NCBI GenBank assembly: GCA_020851915.1
Contig: JADZBT010000136.1
Span: 1-26,691 of the forward strand
From: Alphaproteobacteria bacterium
Lineage (GTDB): Bacteria > Pseudomonadota > Alphaproteobacteria > Rickettsiales > RI-342
Length of the DNA stretch: 26,691 bases
Reading direction: 5' to 3'
Position numbers and translations under genes: made by a program. The notes under the pieces were generated by a model that made no database searches, had not been told where the DNA came from, and was given only the letters and a program-made list of their open reading frames with translations. The number at the start of each line of letters is the position of its first letter. Within the stretch, counting starts at the first letter, position 1. Positions 1 through 6,726 of the stretch are shown piece by piece.

Positions 1-135
1 GCGATCGCGCGCGTCGTCGATCGCGCGCGCGCCAAGGGCATGATCCCGCCCCTGCCGGGCACGTCAAAGGACAAGAAACGCCGCGCCATCGGCGAGCGCC
101 CCGACCCGGCAGGGCTGGAAACGCCGCAGATATGA
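1..135 (+). CDS. C-terminal fragment of an unrecognised protein
   Basis: The reading frame is open from the first base to TGA at 133-135 and gives 44 residues, beginning AIARVVDRARAKG and ending PAGLETPQI. The tail is basic and proline-rich, which suits a disordered C-terminus. I do not recognise the family. It sits just upstream of prs on the same strand. The heptad repeat that follows the stop codon (139-166) is the same kind of element found at other gene ends in this window, which supports this being a true 3' end. The frame is short enough that chance cannot be excluded. Confidence 0.45.
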   Translation, partial: AIARVVDRARAKGMIPPLPGTSKDKKRRAIGERPDPAGLETPQI

Positions 136-138
136 ATC

Positions 139-166
139 GGGCGTTGGGGGTTGGGAATTGGCGGTT
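139..166. repeat. Heptanucleotide tandem repeat, locus H1
   Basis: Four contiguous heptads, GGGCGTT, GGGGGTT, GGGAATT and GGCGGTT, start four bases after the upstream stop codon. The shared pattern is GG-S-N-N-TT. No facing arm is seen before prs. The last bases overlap the proposed prs -35 box. Confidence 0.6.
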
Positions 167-193
167 TACATATTTTCTTCGGGCTGGTAGATA
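165..193 (+). promoter_or_regulatory. Putative sigma-70 promoter of prs
   Basis: TTTACA (165-170) and TAGATA (188-193) are separated by 17 bases. The -35 matches consensus at 5 of 6 positions and the -10 at 3 of 6. It would give a leader of about 40 bases before the prs start at 239. Assigned by eye only. Confidence 0.4.
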
Positions 194-238
194 GGCCGCA
201 CGTTTTTTGAATCCATGCGCGGCACGGGAGCTTCTCAC

Positions 239-1177
239 ATGAAATTACTCGCAGGCAACAGCAACCGACCTCTCGCCGAAGCCATCGCCGCGCATTTGGG
301 CGAATCGCTCACCTCGGCCAGCGTCAAGCGGTTCTCCGACATGGAGATCTTCGTCGAGATCCACGAGAACGTGCGCGGCGAGGATGTGTTCCTCATCCAG
401 ACGACGTCGTTCCCCGCCAACGATAATCTCATGGAGATGCTGGTCTGTCTCGACACGCTGAAGCGCGCCTCTGCGCGCCGCGTCACCGCCGTCATCCCGT
501 ATTTCGGCTATGCGCGGCAGGATCGCAAACCCGCCCCGCGCACGCCCATCACCGCCCAGCTGGTGGCCAACATCATCACCTCGGCGGGCGCCGACCGCGT
601 GCTCACCATCGACCTGCACGCCGGGCAGATACAGGGATTCTTCGACATCCCGTTGGATCATCTTTATGCCGCGCCGGTGCTGGTGGGCGACATCAAGAAG
701 AATTTCAAGAACGATCTCGACAAGGTCGTGGTCGTGTCCCCTGACGTAGGCGGCGTGGTGCGCGCCCGTGCCTTCGCCCGGCGCATCGACGCGGATCTGG
801 CCATCATCGACAAGCGCCGCGAGAAGGCGGGCGTGTCCGAGGTGATGAACATCATCGGCGAGATCGAAGGCAAGCATTGCGTCATCGTCGATGACATCGT
901 CGATACTGCCGGAACCCTCTGCAACGCCGCCGAAGCGCTCATCAAGTCGGGCGCCACCTCGGTGTCGGCCTATATCAGCCATGGCGTGCTGTCCGGCCCG
1001 GCCGTGGGCCGCGTCACCTCCTCGGCGCTCCGCGAGCTGGTCATCACCGACAGCATCCAGCCCACCGAGGCGGTGAAGAATGCCGCCAATATCCGCGTGG
1101 TATCGGTCGCTCCCCTGCTGGGCGAGGCGGTGCGCCGCATCAGCGAAGAAACGTCGGTTTCCAGCCTTTTTGACTAG
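239..1177 (+). CDS. prs: Ribose-phosphate pyrophosphokinase (PRPP synthetase)
   Basis: Transfers pyrophosphate from ATP to ribose 5-phosphate to make PRPP, the cytosolic precursor of purines, pyrimidines, histidine, tryptophan and NAD. The protein has 312 residues, the usual length for class I bacterial enzymes. It begins MKLLAGNSNRPLAEAI. It shows the DLHAGQIQGFF region (125-135), the flexible-loop segment DKRREKAG (191-198) and the PRPP-binding loop DDIVDTAGT (218-226). I chose ATG 239 rather than the in-frame ATG at 215 because GGGAG lies 8 bases upstream and the family starts there. It is followed by rplY, pth and ychF, an order common in Alphaproteobacteria. Identification is secure. Confidence 0.97.
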   Translation: MKLLAGNSNRPLAEAIAAHLGESLTSASVKRFSDMEIFVEIHENVRGEDVFLIQTTSFPANDNLMEMLVCLDTLKRASARRVTAVIPYFGYARQDRKPAPRTPITAQLVANIITSAGADRVLTIDLHAGQIQGFFDIPLDHLYAAPVLVGDIKKNFKNDLDKVVVVSPDVGGVVRARAFARRIDADLAIIDKRREKAGVSEVMNIIGEIEGKHCVIVDDIVDTAGTLCNAAEALIKSGATSVSAYISHGVLSGPAVGRVTSSALRELVITDSIQPTEAVKNAANIRVVSVAPLLGEAVRRISEETSVSSLFD

Positions 1178-1236
1178 GATTCCCGCGTATTTAAGGGCTG
1201 CCACGGCCCCGGGCCATGCCCGAAGGGCAAAAGCAT

Positions 1237-1265
1237 TTGACTAACCCCGTTTTTTGGAGTACACA
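1237..1265 (+). promoter_or_regulatory. Putative sigma-70 promoter of rplY
   Basis: TTGACT (1237-1242) and TACACA (1260-1265) are 17 bases apart, upstream of rplY. This suggests rplY can be transcribed independently of prs. Visual match only. Confidence 0.4.
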
Positions 1266-1272
1266 GCCCACC

Positions 1273-1290
1273 CCCGCCGAAAAGGGCGGG
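1273..1290 (+). promoter_or_regulatory. Hairpin in the rplY leader
   Basis: CCCGCC (1273-1278) pairs perfectly with GGCGGG (1285-1290) around the loop GAAAAG. It lies between the proposed promoter and the rplY ribosome-binding site. There is no U-tract, so it does not look like a terminator. A role in transcript stability or L25 feedback is only a guess. Confidence 0.35.
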
Positions 1291-1318
1291 CATGCAAAGC
1301 ATTGGGTGGAGATTGGAC

Positions 1319-2044
1319 ATGGTAGCAGCAGTGGCATTGAAGGCGATCGCGCGTGAGAAGGCAGGCAAAGGTGTCGCCCGCACGCTTCGCCGTGACGAGA
1401 AAGTTCCCGCGATCATTTATGGCAACGGGCAGGCTCCCCTGCAGATCGCCGTTGATCGCCGCGAGCTCGAGCTCGAATACCAGAAGGGCAAGTTCAACAA
1501 TACGCTGGTGGACATCACCGTGGATGGCAAGACCTATCGCACCCTGCCCAAGGAAGTGCAGCTGCATCCCGTGACCGACCGTCCGGATCATGTGGACTTC
1601 CTGAACGTGGCCGATAATTCCCGCGTGAAGGTATGGGTGCATGTGGACTTCACCAACCGCGACAAGTCGCCGGGCCTCAAGATGGGCGGCGTACTCAATA
1701 TCGTGCGTCACGAGGTGGAGCTGTATTGCACGCCGAAGACCATTCCGACGAAGCTGGTGGCGAATCTCGAAGGCCTCACCATCGGCGACAGCGTGCATAT
1801 CAGCCATATCGCACTGCCGGAAGGCGTAGTGCCCACGATCCGCGATCGTGACTTCACCGTGGCGACCGTTGCGGGCCGCACGAAGGAGGAAGACCTCAGC
1901 GCGCCGGTGGTGGGTGCGCCGATGCCGGGTGCGGAAGAAGCGGCGGGTGCGGAAGGTGCTGCTGCTCCGGCGGCGGCTGCGAAGGCGGGCGACAAGGCTG
2001 CCGCTGCTCCGGCTGCTGCGAAGGCTGCTCCCGCGAAGAAATAA
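1319..2044 (+). CDS. rplY: 50S ribosomal protein L25/general stress protein Ctc
   Basis: Binds 5S rRNA in the large ribosomal subunit. The protein has 241 residues and belongs to the long two-domain (Ctc/TL5) form. The N-terminal 5S-binding domain covers about 5-95 and includes VPAIIYGNG and the LHPVTDRPDHVDF stretch. The beta-rich C-terminal domain covers about 100-190. A low-complexity Ala/Lys/Pro tail follows from about 200 to the end. I chose ATG 1319 because GGAG lies 7 bases upstream; an ATG at 1292 would add nine residues not typical of the family. pth follows after 25 bases, the usual alphaproteobacterial pairing of two translation-related genes. Confidence 0.95.
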   Translation: MVAAVALKAIAREKAGKGVARTLRRDEKVPAIIYGNGQAPLQIAVDRRELELEYQKGKFNNTLVDITVDGKTYRTLPKEVQLHPVTDRPDHVDFLNVADNSRVKVWVHVDFTNRDKSPGLKMGGVLNIVRHEVELYCTPKTIPTKLVANLEGLTIGDSVHISHIALPEGVVPTIRDRDFTVATVAGRTKEEDLSAPVVGAPMPGAEEAAGAEGAAAPAAAAKAGDKAAAAPAAAKAAPAKK

Positions 2045-2049
2045 ATAAC

Positions 2050-2063
2050 CCCCTCGGAAGGGG
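2050..2063 (+). promoter_or_regulatory. Short hairpin masking the pth ribosome-binding site
   Basis: CCCCT (2050-2054) can pair with AGGGG (2059-2063) around CGGA. The right arm is part of the GGGGAGG Shine-Dalgarno of pth. The left arm starts just after the rplY stop, so ribosomes finishing rplY would open it. Translational coupling is inferred from position only. Confidence 0.3.
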
Positions 2064-2069
2064 AGGCCC

Positions 2070-2684
2070 ATGTGGATGATGGTAGGGCTCGGCAACCCCG
2101 GCCCCGAATACACAGGACACAGGCATAATGCCGGATTCATGGCGGTGGAGGCGATAGCCCACCGCCATCGTTTTTCCGACTGGAAGCTGAAATTTCACGG
2201 CTCTCTGAGTGAAGGCCAGCTTGCCGGGGAGAAAACCCTGTTGCTCCGTCCGCTCACCTTTATGAACCGTTCCGGAACCTCCGTCGCCGAGGCCGCGAAT
2301 TTTTATAAGATACCGCCGGAGCGTATTGTCGTGTTTCACGATGAACTCGATCTGGTTCCGGGAAAGATCCGCGTGAAACTGGGCGGCGGCAATGGCGGGC
2401 ATAACGGGCTCAAAAGTATCGACGCGCATCTGGGCGGCGACTACTGGCGGGTGCGTATCGGCATCGGACATCCGGGCGATAAGGATCGCGTGACGGGCTA
2501 TGTGCTGAATAATTTTTCACGCGAGGAAATAGAGCCTGCGGGGAAGCTCCTTGATGTGATGGCGGAGCTTGCGCCGCTGCTGGTGGAAGGAAAGGCGGAG
2601 GCATTCGCCAGTGAAACGGCGCGGCTGACGCAGCCGGTGAGGGAAAAAGTGGCCAGAGTTCAGAGTCCAGAGTCCAGTGAATAA
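2070..2684 (+). CDS. pth: Peptidyl-tRNA hydrolase
   Basis: Cleaves the ester bond of peptidyl-tRNAs that drop off ribosomes, recycling tRNA in the cytosol. The protein has 204 residues. It shows VGLGNPGPEY near the N-terminus, the catalytic His of the HRHN motif (H19), TFMNRSG, FHDELDL with the conserved Asp, and GGNGGHNGLKS. The start at 2070 gives the frequent MWxxVGLGNPG beginning, but GGAGG (2062-2066) is only 3 bases away; ATG 2076, nine bases from GGAGG, is an alternative. The last eleven or so codons (RVQSPESSE) are encoded by heptad repeat H2, so the C-terminus has probably been replaced or extended by the repeat. Confidence 0.95.
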   Translation: MWMMVGLGNPGPEYTGHRHNAGFMAVEAIAHRHRFSDWKLKFHGSLSEGQLAGEKTLLLRPLTFMNRSGTSVAEAANFYKIPPERIVVFHDELDLVPGKIRVKLGGGNGGHNGLKSIDAHLGGDYWRVRIGIGHPGDKDRVTGYVLNNFSREEIEPAGKLLDVMAELAPLLVEGKAEAFASETARLTQPVREKVARVQSPESSE

Positions 2685-2742
2685 TGAACATACACTGAAC
2701 TCTGGAGTCTGAACACCGGACTCTGAATTCGAATTACTGAAC
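2653..2742. repeat. Heptanucleotide repeat with two facing arms, locus H2
   Basis: The left arm has CCAGAGT, TCAGAGT, CCAGAGT and CCAGTGA (2653-2680). The right arm has ACTGAAC, TCTGGAG, TCTGAAC, ACCGGAC, TCTGAAT, TCGAATT and ACTGAAC (2694-2742), largely the reverse complement of the left. The element contains the pth stop codon and fills the pth-ychF gap. It could fold into a long imperfect hairpin and holds four GANTC sites. Confidence 0.75.
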
Positions 2743-2758
2743 GAAGAAGGAAGAAAAA

Positions 2759-3859
2759 ATGGGATTCAACTGCGGCATCGTCGGCATGCCGAACGTCGGG
2801 AAATCGACGCTGTTCAATGCGCTATCGAGCACTCAGGCGGCGGAGGCGGCGAATTATCCGTTCTGCACCATCGAACCCAACACGGGCCGTGTGGCGGTTC
2901 CCGATGCGCGGCTGAATAAGGTCGCGGTCATCGCCGGTTCCGCGCAGATCATCCCGACGCAGCTCGAATTCGTCGATATCGCCGGCCTCGTGCGCGGCGC
3001 CAGCAAGGGCGAGGGATTGGGCAACCAGTTCCTGTCGCATATCCGCGAGGTCGACGCGGTGGCGATGGTGCTGCGTTGCTTCGAGGATGGTGACGTGACC
3101 CATGTGGAGGGCAGCATCGATCCCATGCGCGATGCGGAGATCATCGAAACGGAGCTGGTGCTGGCGGATCTGGAGAGCGTCGAAAAGCGCCTGCCGAACC
3201 TGCAGAAAAAGGCCAAGGGCAACGACAAGGACGCCAAGGCGCAGGCCGCGATACTGGAAAAAGTGCAGGCGGTGCTGGCGGAGGGAAAACCTGCGCGCCT
3301 TACCGATATCTCGGTGGAGGAGCGCCCGATGTTCCGGCAGTTGCAGCTGCTCACCGCGAAGCCGGTGATGTATGTGTGCAATGTGGAGGAATCTTCCGCC
3401 GCCACCGGCAATGCGCTGTCGGAGAAGGTGGCTGCCAAGGCGAAGGCCGAGGGTGCGGCCTGCGTGGTCGTCTCGGCCAAGATCGAGGCGGAAGTGGCGA
3501 TGCTCGAATCGCCCGAGGAGAAACAGGAATTCCTCAATGATCTGGGGCTGAAGGAAACCGGCCTCGCCCGCGTCATCCATTCGGGATACGGGCTGCTTGA
3601 CCTCGTGACCTTCTTCACCGTGGGGCCGAAGGAAGCGCGCGCCTGGACGGTGCATAAGGGCGCGACCGCGCCGAATGCGGCGGGCGCCATCCATACCGAT
3701 TTCGAGAAGGGCTTCATACGCGCCGAAACGATAGCCTATGACGATTTCATCGCCTGCAACGGCGAGCAGGGCGCAAAAGAAGCCGGAAAATTGCGACTGG
3801 AAGGAAAAGAGTATATCGTGAAGGACGGAGATATTTTCCACTTCAGATTTAATGTGTAG
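2759..3859 (+). CDS. ychF: Redox-regulated ribosome-associated ATPase YchF (Obg-like GTPase superfamily)
   Basis: A cytosolic P-loop NTPase of the Obg family. Characterised YchF/OLA1 proteins bind ATP and associate with ribosomes, with links to stress responses. The protein has 366 residues, close to the usual 363. G1 is GMPNVGKST (9-17), G3 is DIAGLVRGAS, the G4-equivalent NVEE replaces NKxD as is typical for YchF, and a C-terminal TGS domain includes the stretch FEKGFIRAETIAYDDF. AAGGAAG precedes ATG 2759 at good spacing. The gene is bracketed by two related heptad repeats (H2 upstream, H3 downstream), which is unusual. Confidence 0.97.
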   Translation: MGFNCGIVGMPNVGKSTLFNALSSTQAAEAANYPFCTIEPNTGRVAVPDARLNKVAVIAGSAQIIPTQLEFVDIAGLVRGASKGEGLGNQFLSHIREVDAVAMVLRCFEDGDVTHVEGSIDPMRDAEIIETELVLADLESVEKRLPNLQKKAKGNDKDAKAQAAILEKVQAVLAEGKPARLTDISVEERPMFRQLQLLTAKPVMYVCNVEESSAATGNALSEKVAAKAKAEGAACVVVSAKIEAEVAMLESPEEKQEFLNDLGLKETGLARVIHSGYGLLDLVTFFTVGPKEARAWTVHKGATAPNAAGAIHTDFEKGFIRAETIAYDDFIACNGEQGAKEAGKLRLEGKEYIVKDGDIFHFRFNV

Positions 3860-3867
3860 AAAGAAAG

Positions 3868-3942
3868 AGAGAGTTCAGAGTCCAGAGTTCAGAGTTTAGT
3901 AAAAATGTCTGAACTCTGGACTCTGGACTCTGAACTCTAATA
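3868..3942. repeat. Heptanucleotide repeat with two facing arms, locus H3
   Basis: The left arm has AGAGAGT, TCAGAGT, CCAGAGT, TCAGAGT and TTAGTAA (3868-3902). The right arm has TCTGAAC, TCTGGAC, TCTGGAC, TCTGAAC and TCTAATA (3908-3942). The arms are near-perfect reverse complements, so a stem of about 28 bp with a short loop is possible. It lies between ychF and the aminotransferase and shares its heptad words with H2. It holds three GANTC sites. It may act as a factor-independent transcription barrier, though no U-tract follows. Confidence 0.8.
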
Positions 3943-3959
3943 ACCAAGAGAGAACCCCG

Positions 3960-5180
3960 ATGACCACCCACCGCGCCGACCGACTTGACCGTATCAAACC
4001 GTCGCCGACCATGGCGATCACTGCAAAAGCTGCTGAACTCAAGGCATCCGGCAAGGATGTCATCGGGCTGGGCGCGGGCGAGCCGGACTTCGATACGCCG
4101 GATTTCATCAAGGACGCGGCCAAGAAGGCGCTGGACAACGGGCAGACCATGTATACGCCGGTGGAAGGAACACCTGCGCTGCGCGCCGCCGTGTGCCGCA
4201 AGTTCGAGCGCGAGAACGGGCTGAAGTACACGCCGAAGCAGATCGTGGTCGGATGCGGCGCGAAGCAGCTCATCTTCAACGCGATGCTGGCGTCGCTCAA
4301 TCCGGGTGATGAGGTCATCATCCCCGCGCCCTTCTGGGTATCGTATCCGGACATCGTGCAGTTCGCGGAAGGCGTGCCCGTCATCGTCGAGGGCAAAGAG
4401 GAAACCGGCTTCAAGCTCACTCCGCAGGCGCTGGAGAAGGCCATTACGCCCAAGACGCGCTGGCTTATCTTCAACTCGCCCTCGAACCCGACCGGCGCGG
4501 CCTACACCAAGGCGGAGCTGAAGGCGCTCACCGACGTGTTGGTGAAGCATCCCAATGTATGGATACTCTCGGACGATATTTATGAGCATCTGGTCTATGA
4601 CGGGTTTGAATTTGCTACACCCGCGCAGATCGAGCCGAAGCTCTATGAGCGTACCGTAACGCTGAACGGCGTATCCAAAGCCTACTCGATGACCGGCTGG
4701 CGCATCGGCTTCGCGGCGGGGCCGGAGAAAATTATCGGCGACATGGCAATGATCCAGTCGCAGAGCACGTCCAATCCCTGCTCCATCAGTCAGGCGGCGA
4801 CCATCGCCGCACTCGACGGCCCGCAGGAGTTTTTGCAGGAATGGGTGAAGGCGTTCCAGCGCCGCCGCGACCTCACCGCGAAGCTGCTCAACGAGATTCC
4901 CGGTATCACCTGCCGCACGCCGGAGGGCGCGTTCTACGTGTATCCGAGCTGCGCGGGACTCATCGGCGCGAAACTGCCTAACGGCCAGACCATCAAGGAC
5001 AGCGGCGACCTCGCGGCCTATCTGCTGGAGGATGCGCTGGTGGCGGTGGTTCCGGGGACGGCGTTCGGAATGGATCCGTATTTCCGTATCTCCTATGCGA
5101 CGTCGGACGCGGTGCTGGAAAAAGCCTGCGCGCGCATCAAGGAGTCGTGCGCGAAATTGTCGATGGCGAAGGCGGCGTAA
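3960..5180 (+). CDS. aspC: Aspartate-type aminotransferase, class I/II, PLP-dependent
   Basis: Transfers the amino group between aspartate and 2-oxoglutarate in the cytosol; members of this subgroup (Ib) often also accept aromatic amino acids or prephenate. The protein has 406 residues. Visible features are IGLGAGEPDFDTP near the N-terminus, NPTG (176-179), the SDDIYE segment with the PLP-contacting Asp and Tyr, the Schiff-base lysine in GVSKAYSMTGWRIG (K240), and FRISYAT near the C-terminus with the substrate-carboxylate Arg. The ATG at 3960 follows repeat H3, and an AAGAGAGAA purine stretch may serve as ribosome-binding site. The symbol is by family; aatA would be equally fair. Confidence 0.9.
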   Translation: MTTHRADRLDRIKPSPTMAITAKAAELKASGKDVIGLGAGEPDFDTPDFIKDAAKKALDNGQTMYTPVEGTPALRAAVCRKFERENGLKYTPKQIVVGCGAKQLIFNAMLASLNPGDEVIIPAPFWVSYPDIVQFAEGVPVIVEGKEETGFKLTPQALEKAITPKTRWLIFNSPSNPTGAAYTKAELKALTDVLVKHPNVWILSDDIYEHLVYDGFEFATPAQIEPKLYERTVTLNGVSKAYSMTGWRIGFAAGPEKIIGDMAMIQSQSTSNPCSISQAATIAALDGPQEFLQEWVKAFQRRRDLTAKLLNEIPGITCRTPEGAFYVYPSCAGLIGAKLPNGQTIKDSGDLAAYLLEDALVAVVPGTAFGMDPYFRISYATSDAVLEKACARIKESCAKLSMAKAA

Positions 5181-5195
5181 TCACCAACAAATAAA

Positions 5196-5270
5196 CGTCA
5201 TCCTACGCGAAGGCGTAGGATCTCGTGCCGCATACGGAGGGAGATCCTGCGGTCAAGCCGCAGGATGACG
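5196..5270. repeat. Double-hairpin intergenic repeat R5 between convergent genes
   Basis: The outer arms CGTCATCC (5196-5203) and GGATGACG (5263-5270) enclose two internal hairpins. ATCCTACGC pairs with GCGTAGGAT (5200-5221), and ATCCTGCGG pairs with CCGCAGGAT (5244-5266). The right half resembles the GGATGACG-type palindromes widespread in alphaproteobacterial intergenic DNA. It sits between the 3' ends of the aminotransferase and the minus-strand gene, where it could stop transcription both ways. Confidence 0.7.
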
Positions 5271-5283
5271 GCGTGGAGGGGTG

Positions 5284-5670
5284 TCAGCCCGCCGCGTTGG
5301 AAAGCGTGATACGGTGCAGCAGCGTGCCCGTGCAGCCGTCGACCGTCCAGAGCTCGCGCATGCCGCCGGGGCTGACGACCATCAGCAGTAGATTCGGCCC
5401 TTCATTACGGAAATCCTCGACGCGCGCGCCTTGCGGAAGCGAGAGGGTCGCGTGGTCGTCCTTGCACGGGGCCCCCATCCCTGCTAGGGGAAGGGACGTC
5501 GTGGGACGGTCGTCGGAGGATTCTGCGGAGGATTCCGGAGCTGTTTTACGCTCGTTGTGGCGGTCTATAACTGCGGCGAACAGGAACACCACGCCGCCCA
5601 GCAGCAGTGCGCCCAGCGAGAACACCATGATCTTGAGCGGCAGCAGGCTTTTGTCTTTAGGGGACTCCAT
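5284..5670 (-). CDS. Small single-pass inner-membrane protein, unknown function
   Basis: From the ATG at 5668-5670 the protein has 128 residues, MESPKDKSLLPLKIMVFS and onward. One hydrophobic segment lies at about 11-35, followed by a polar linker and a small soluble domain of about 60 residues (SLPQGARVEDFRNEGPNLLLMVV to the end). The domain probably faces the periplasm. I chose this start because a GGGAGAGAGA stretch lies at good spacing upstream on the minus strand; an ATG at 5706 would add 12 residues. Small membrane proteins next to rluD occur in other Alphaproteobacteria, possibly the DUF6476 group, but I could not confirm this. The codons for TTSLPLAGMGAP resemble a decayed palindromic repeat. 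It is divergent from rluD with interlocking start codons. Confidence 0.65.
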   Translation of the reverse strand: MESPKDKSLLPLKIMVFSLGALLLGGVVFLFAAVIDRHNERKTAPESSAESSDDRPTTSLPLAGMGAPCKDDHATLSLPQGARVEDFRNEGPNLLLMVVSPGGMRELWTVDGCTGTLLHRITLSNAAG

Positions 5671-6658
5671 GCGCGATTCTCTCTCTCCCGGTTCCGATGT
5701 GACCATCGAGGTGGACGCCGCTCATGCGGGCACGCGCCTCGATAAATTCCTCGCAACGCAACTGCCGGAGCTGTCGCGCAGCCGCGTGCAGCTGCTGCTC
5801 GAAGAAGGCCGCGTCACGCGCGGAGCGGATATTATCACCGACCCCGCCCTGAAAACAAAGGAAAAGGAGTGCTACCGGCTAGTCATTCCGCCTACGGAAT
5901 TGACCAGTGTTGAGGCCGAGGACATCGCGCTGAATATCGTCTATGAGGATGCCGACCTGCTGGTCATCAACAAGCAGGCGGGACTCACCGTGCATCCTGC
6001 GCCGGGAAATCGCAGCGGGACGTTGGTCAATGCGTTGCTGCATCATTGTGGGGATTCGCTGTCGAGCCTGGGCGGTGTGGCGCGGCCCGGCATTCTGCAC
6101 CGGCTCGACAAGGACACCAGCGGGCTGATGGTGGTGGCCAAGAACGACGTCGCGCACCGAAGGTTGGCGGCGCAGCTGGCGGATCGCTCCTTGAGCCGTA
6201 CCTATCTTGCGATCGTGTGGGGCGTGCCGAAACCGGCGAAAGGAACCATCACCGGCAATATCGGGCGTAGCACCAAGAACCGCAAAAAAATGGCCGTGGT
6301 GACGAGCGGCGGCAAAGAGGCGACGACGCATTACGCCGTGCTGGAAGTGCTGGGCGACGGCACGGCAAGCCTCGTGGAATGCAAGCTCGAAACCGGTCGC
6401 ACACACCAGATCCGCGTGCATATGACGCATATCGGGCATGCGCTCATCGGCGACCCGGCCTATGGCAGCCCGCGCAAATTGCCTGCGGGCACGACGGAGG
6501 CGCGATCCGTGGCCATCCGGGGATTCTTGCGGCAGGCATTGCATGCGGTGCGCCTGTCATTCCTGCATCCCTCCACGGGGGAAAGACTCTCTTTTGAAGC
6601 GGCTATCCCCAAGGATTTTCAAACACTTAAAAATCACCTCCAACACTTGAAAACCTGA
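5669..6658 (+). CDS. rluD: Large-subunit rRNA pseudouridine synthase, RluA/RluD family
   Basis: Converts specific uridines of 23S rRNA (helix 69 in E. coli RluD) to pseudouridine in the cytosol. The protein has 329 residues against 326 in E. coli RluD. An S4 RNA-binding domain covers about 20-75 (GTRLDKFLATQLPELSRSRVQ). The catalytic domain carries HRLDKDTSG (144-152) with catalytic Asp147, and later ETGRTHQIRVHMTHIGHALIGDP. I chose ATG 5669 because AGGGGA lies just upstream and the family begins near here; a longer open frame runs back to 5225 through the opposite-strand gene and is not credible. Family membership is certain; exact target site (RluD versus RluC) is likely but not proven. Confidence 0.92.
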   Translation: MRDSLSPGSDVTIEVDAAHAGTRLDKFLATQLPELSRSRVQLLLEEGRVTRGADIITDPALKTKEKECYRLVIPPTELTSVEAEDIALNIVYEDADLLVINKQAGLTVHPAPGNRSGTLVNALLHHCGDSLSSLGGVARPGILHRLDKDTSGLMVVAKNDVAHRRLAAQLADRSLSRTYLAIVWGVPKPAKGTITGNIGRSTKNRKKMAVVTSGGKEATTHYAVLEVLGDGTASLVECKLETGRTHQIRVHMTHIGHALIGDPAYGSPRKLPAGTTEARSVAIRGFLRQALHAVRLSFLHPSTGERLSFEAAIPKDFQTLKNHLQHLKT

Positions 6659-6675
6659 CCCGTTAGGCCTATAAT
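6647..6675 (+). promoter_or_regulatory. Sigma-70 promoter of rpoH
   Basis: TTGAAA (6647-6652), a 17-base spacer and a perfect TATAAT (6670-6675) form the best promoter match in the window. The -35 box lies in the last codons of rluD. The predicted leader is about 45 bases. It implies housekeeping transcription of rpoH. Confidence 0.75.
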
Positions 6676-6726
6676 AAGCACCGAACCCAAAAATTCCGTG
6701 TAATGCTTCAGAAAGCGAGGTGGTGT

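Noticed and set aside
1201..1235. Terminator after prs formed by GC-rich inverted sequences
   Set aside because: Stems are short (GGCCC/GGGCC and TGCCC/GGGCA) and no T-tract follows on the plus strand.
2653..3942. CRISPR-like array from the repeats around ychF
   Set aside because: Units are 7 bases, contiguous and degenerate, with no spacers and no cas genes.
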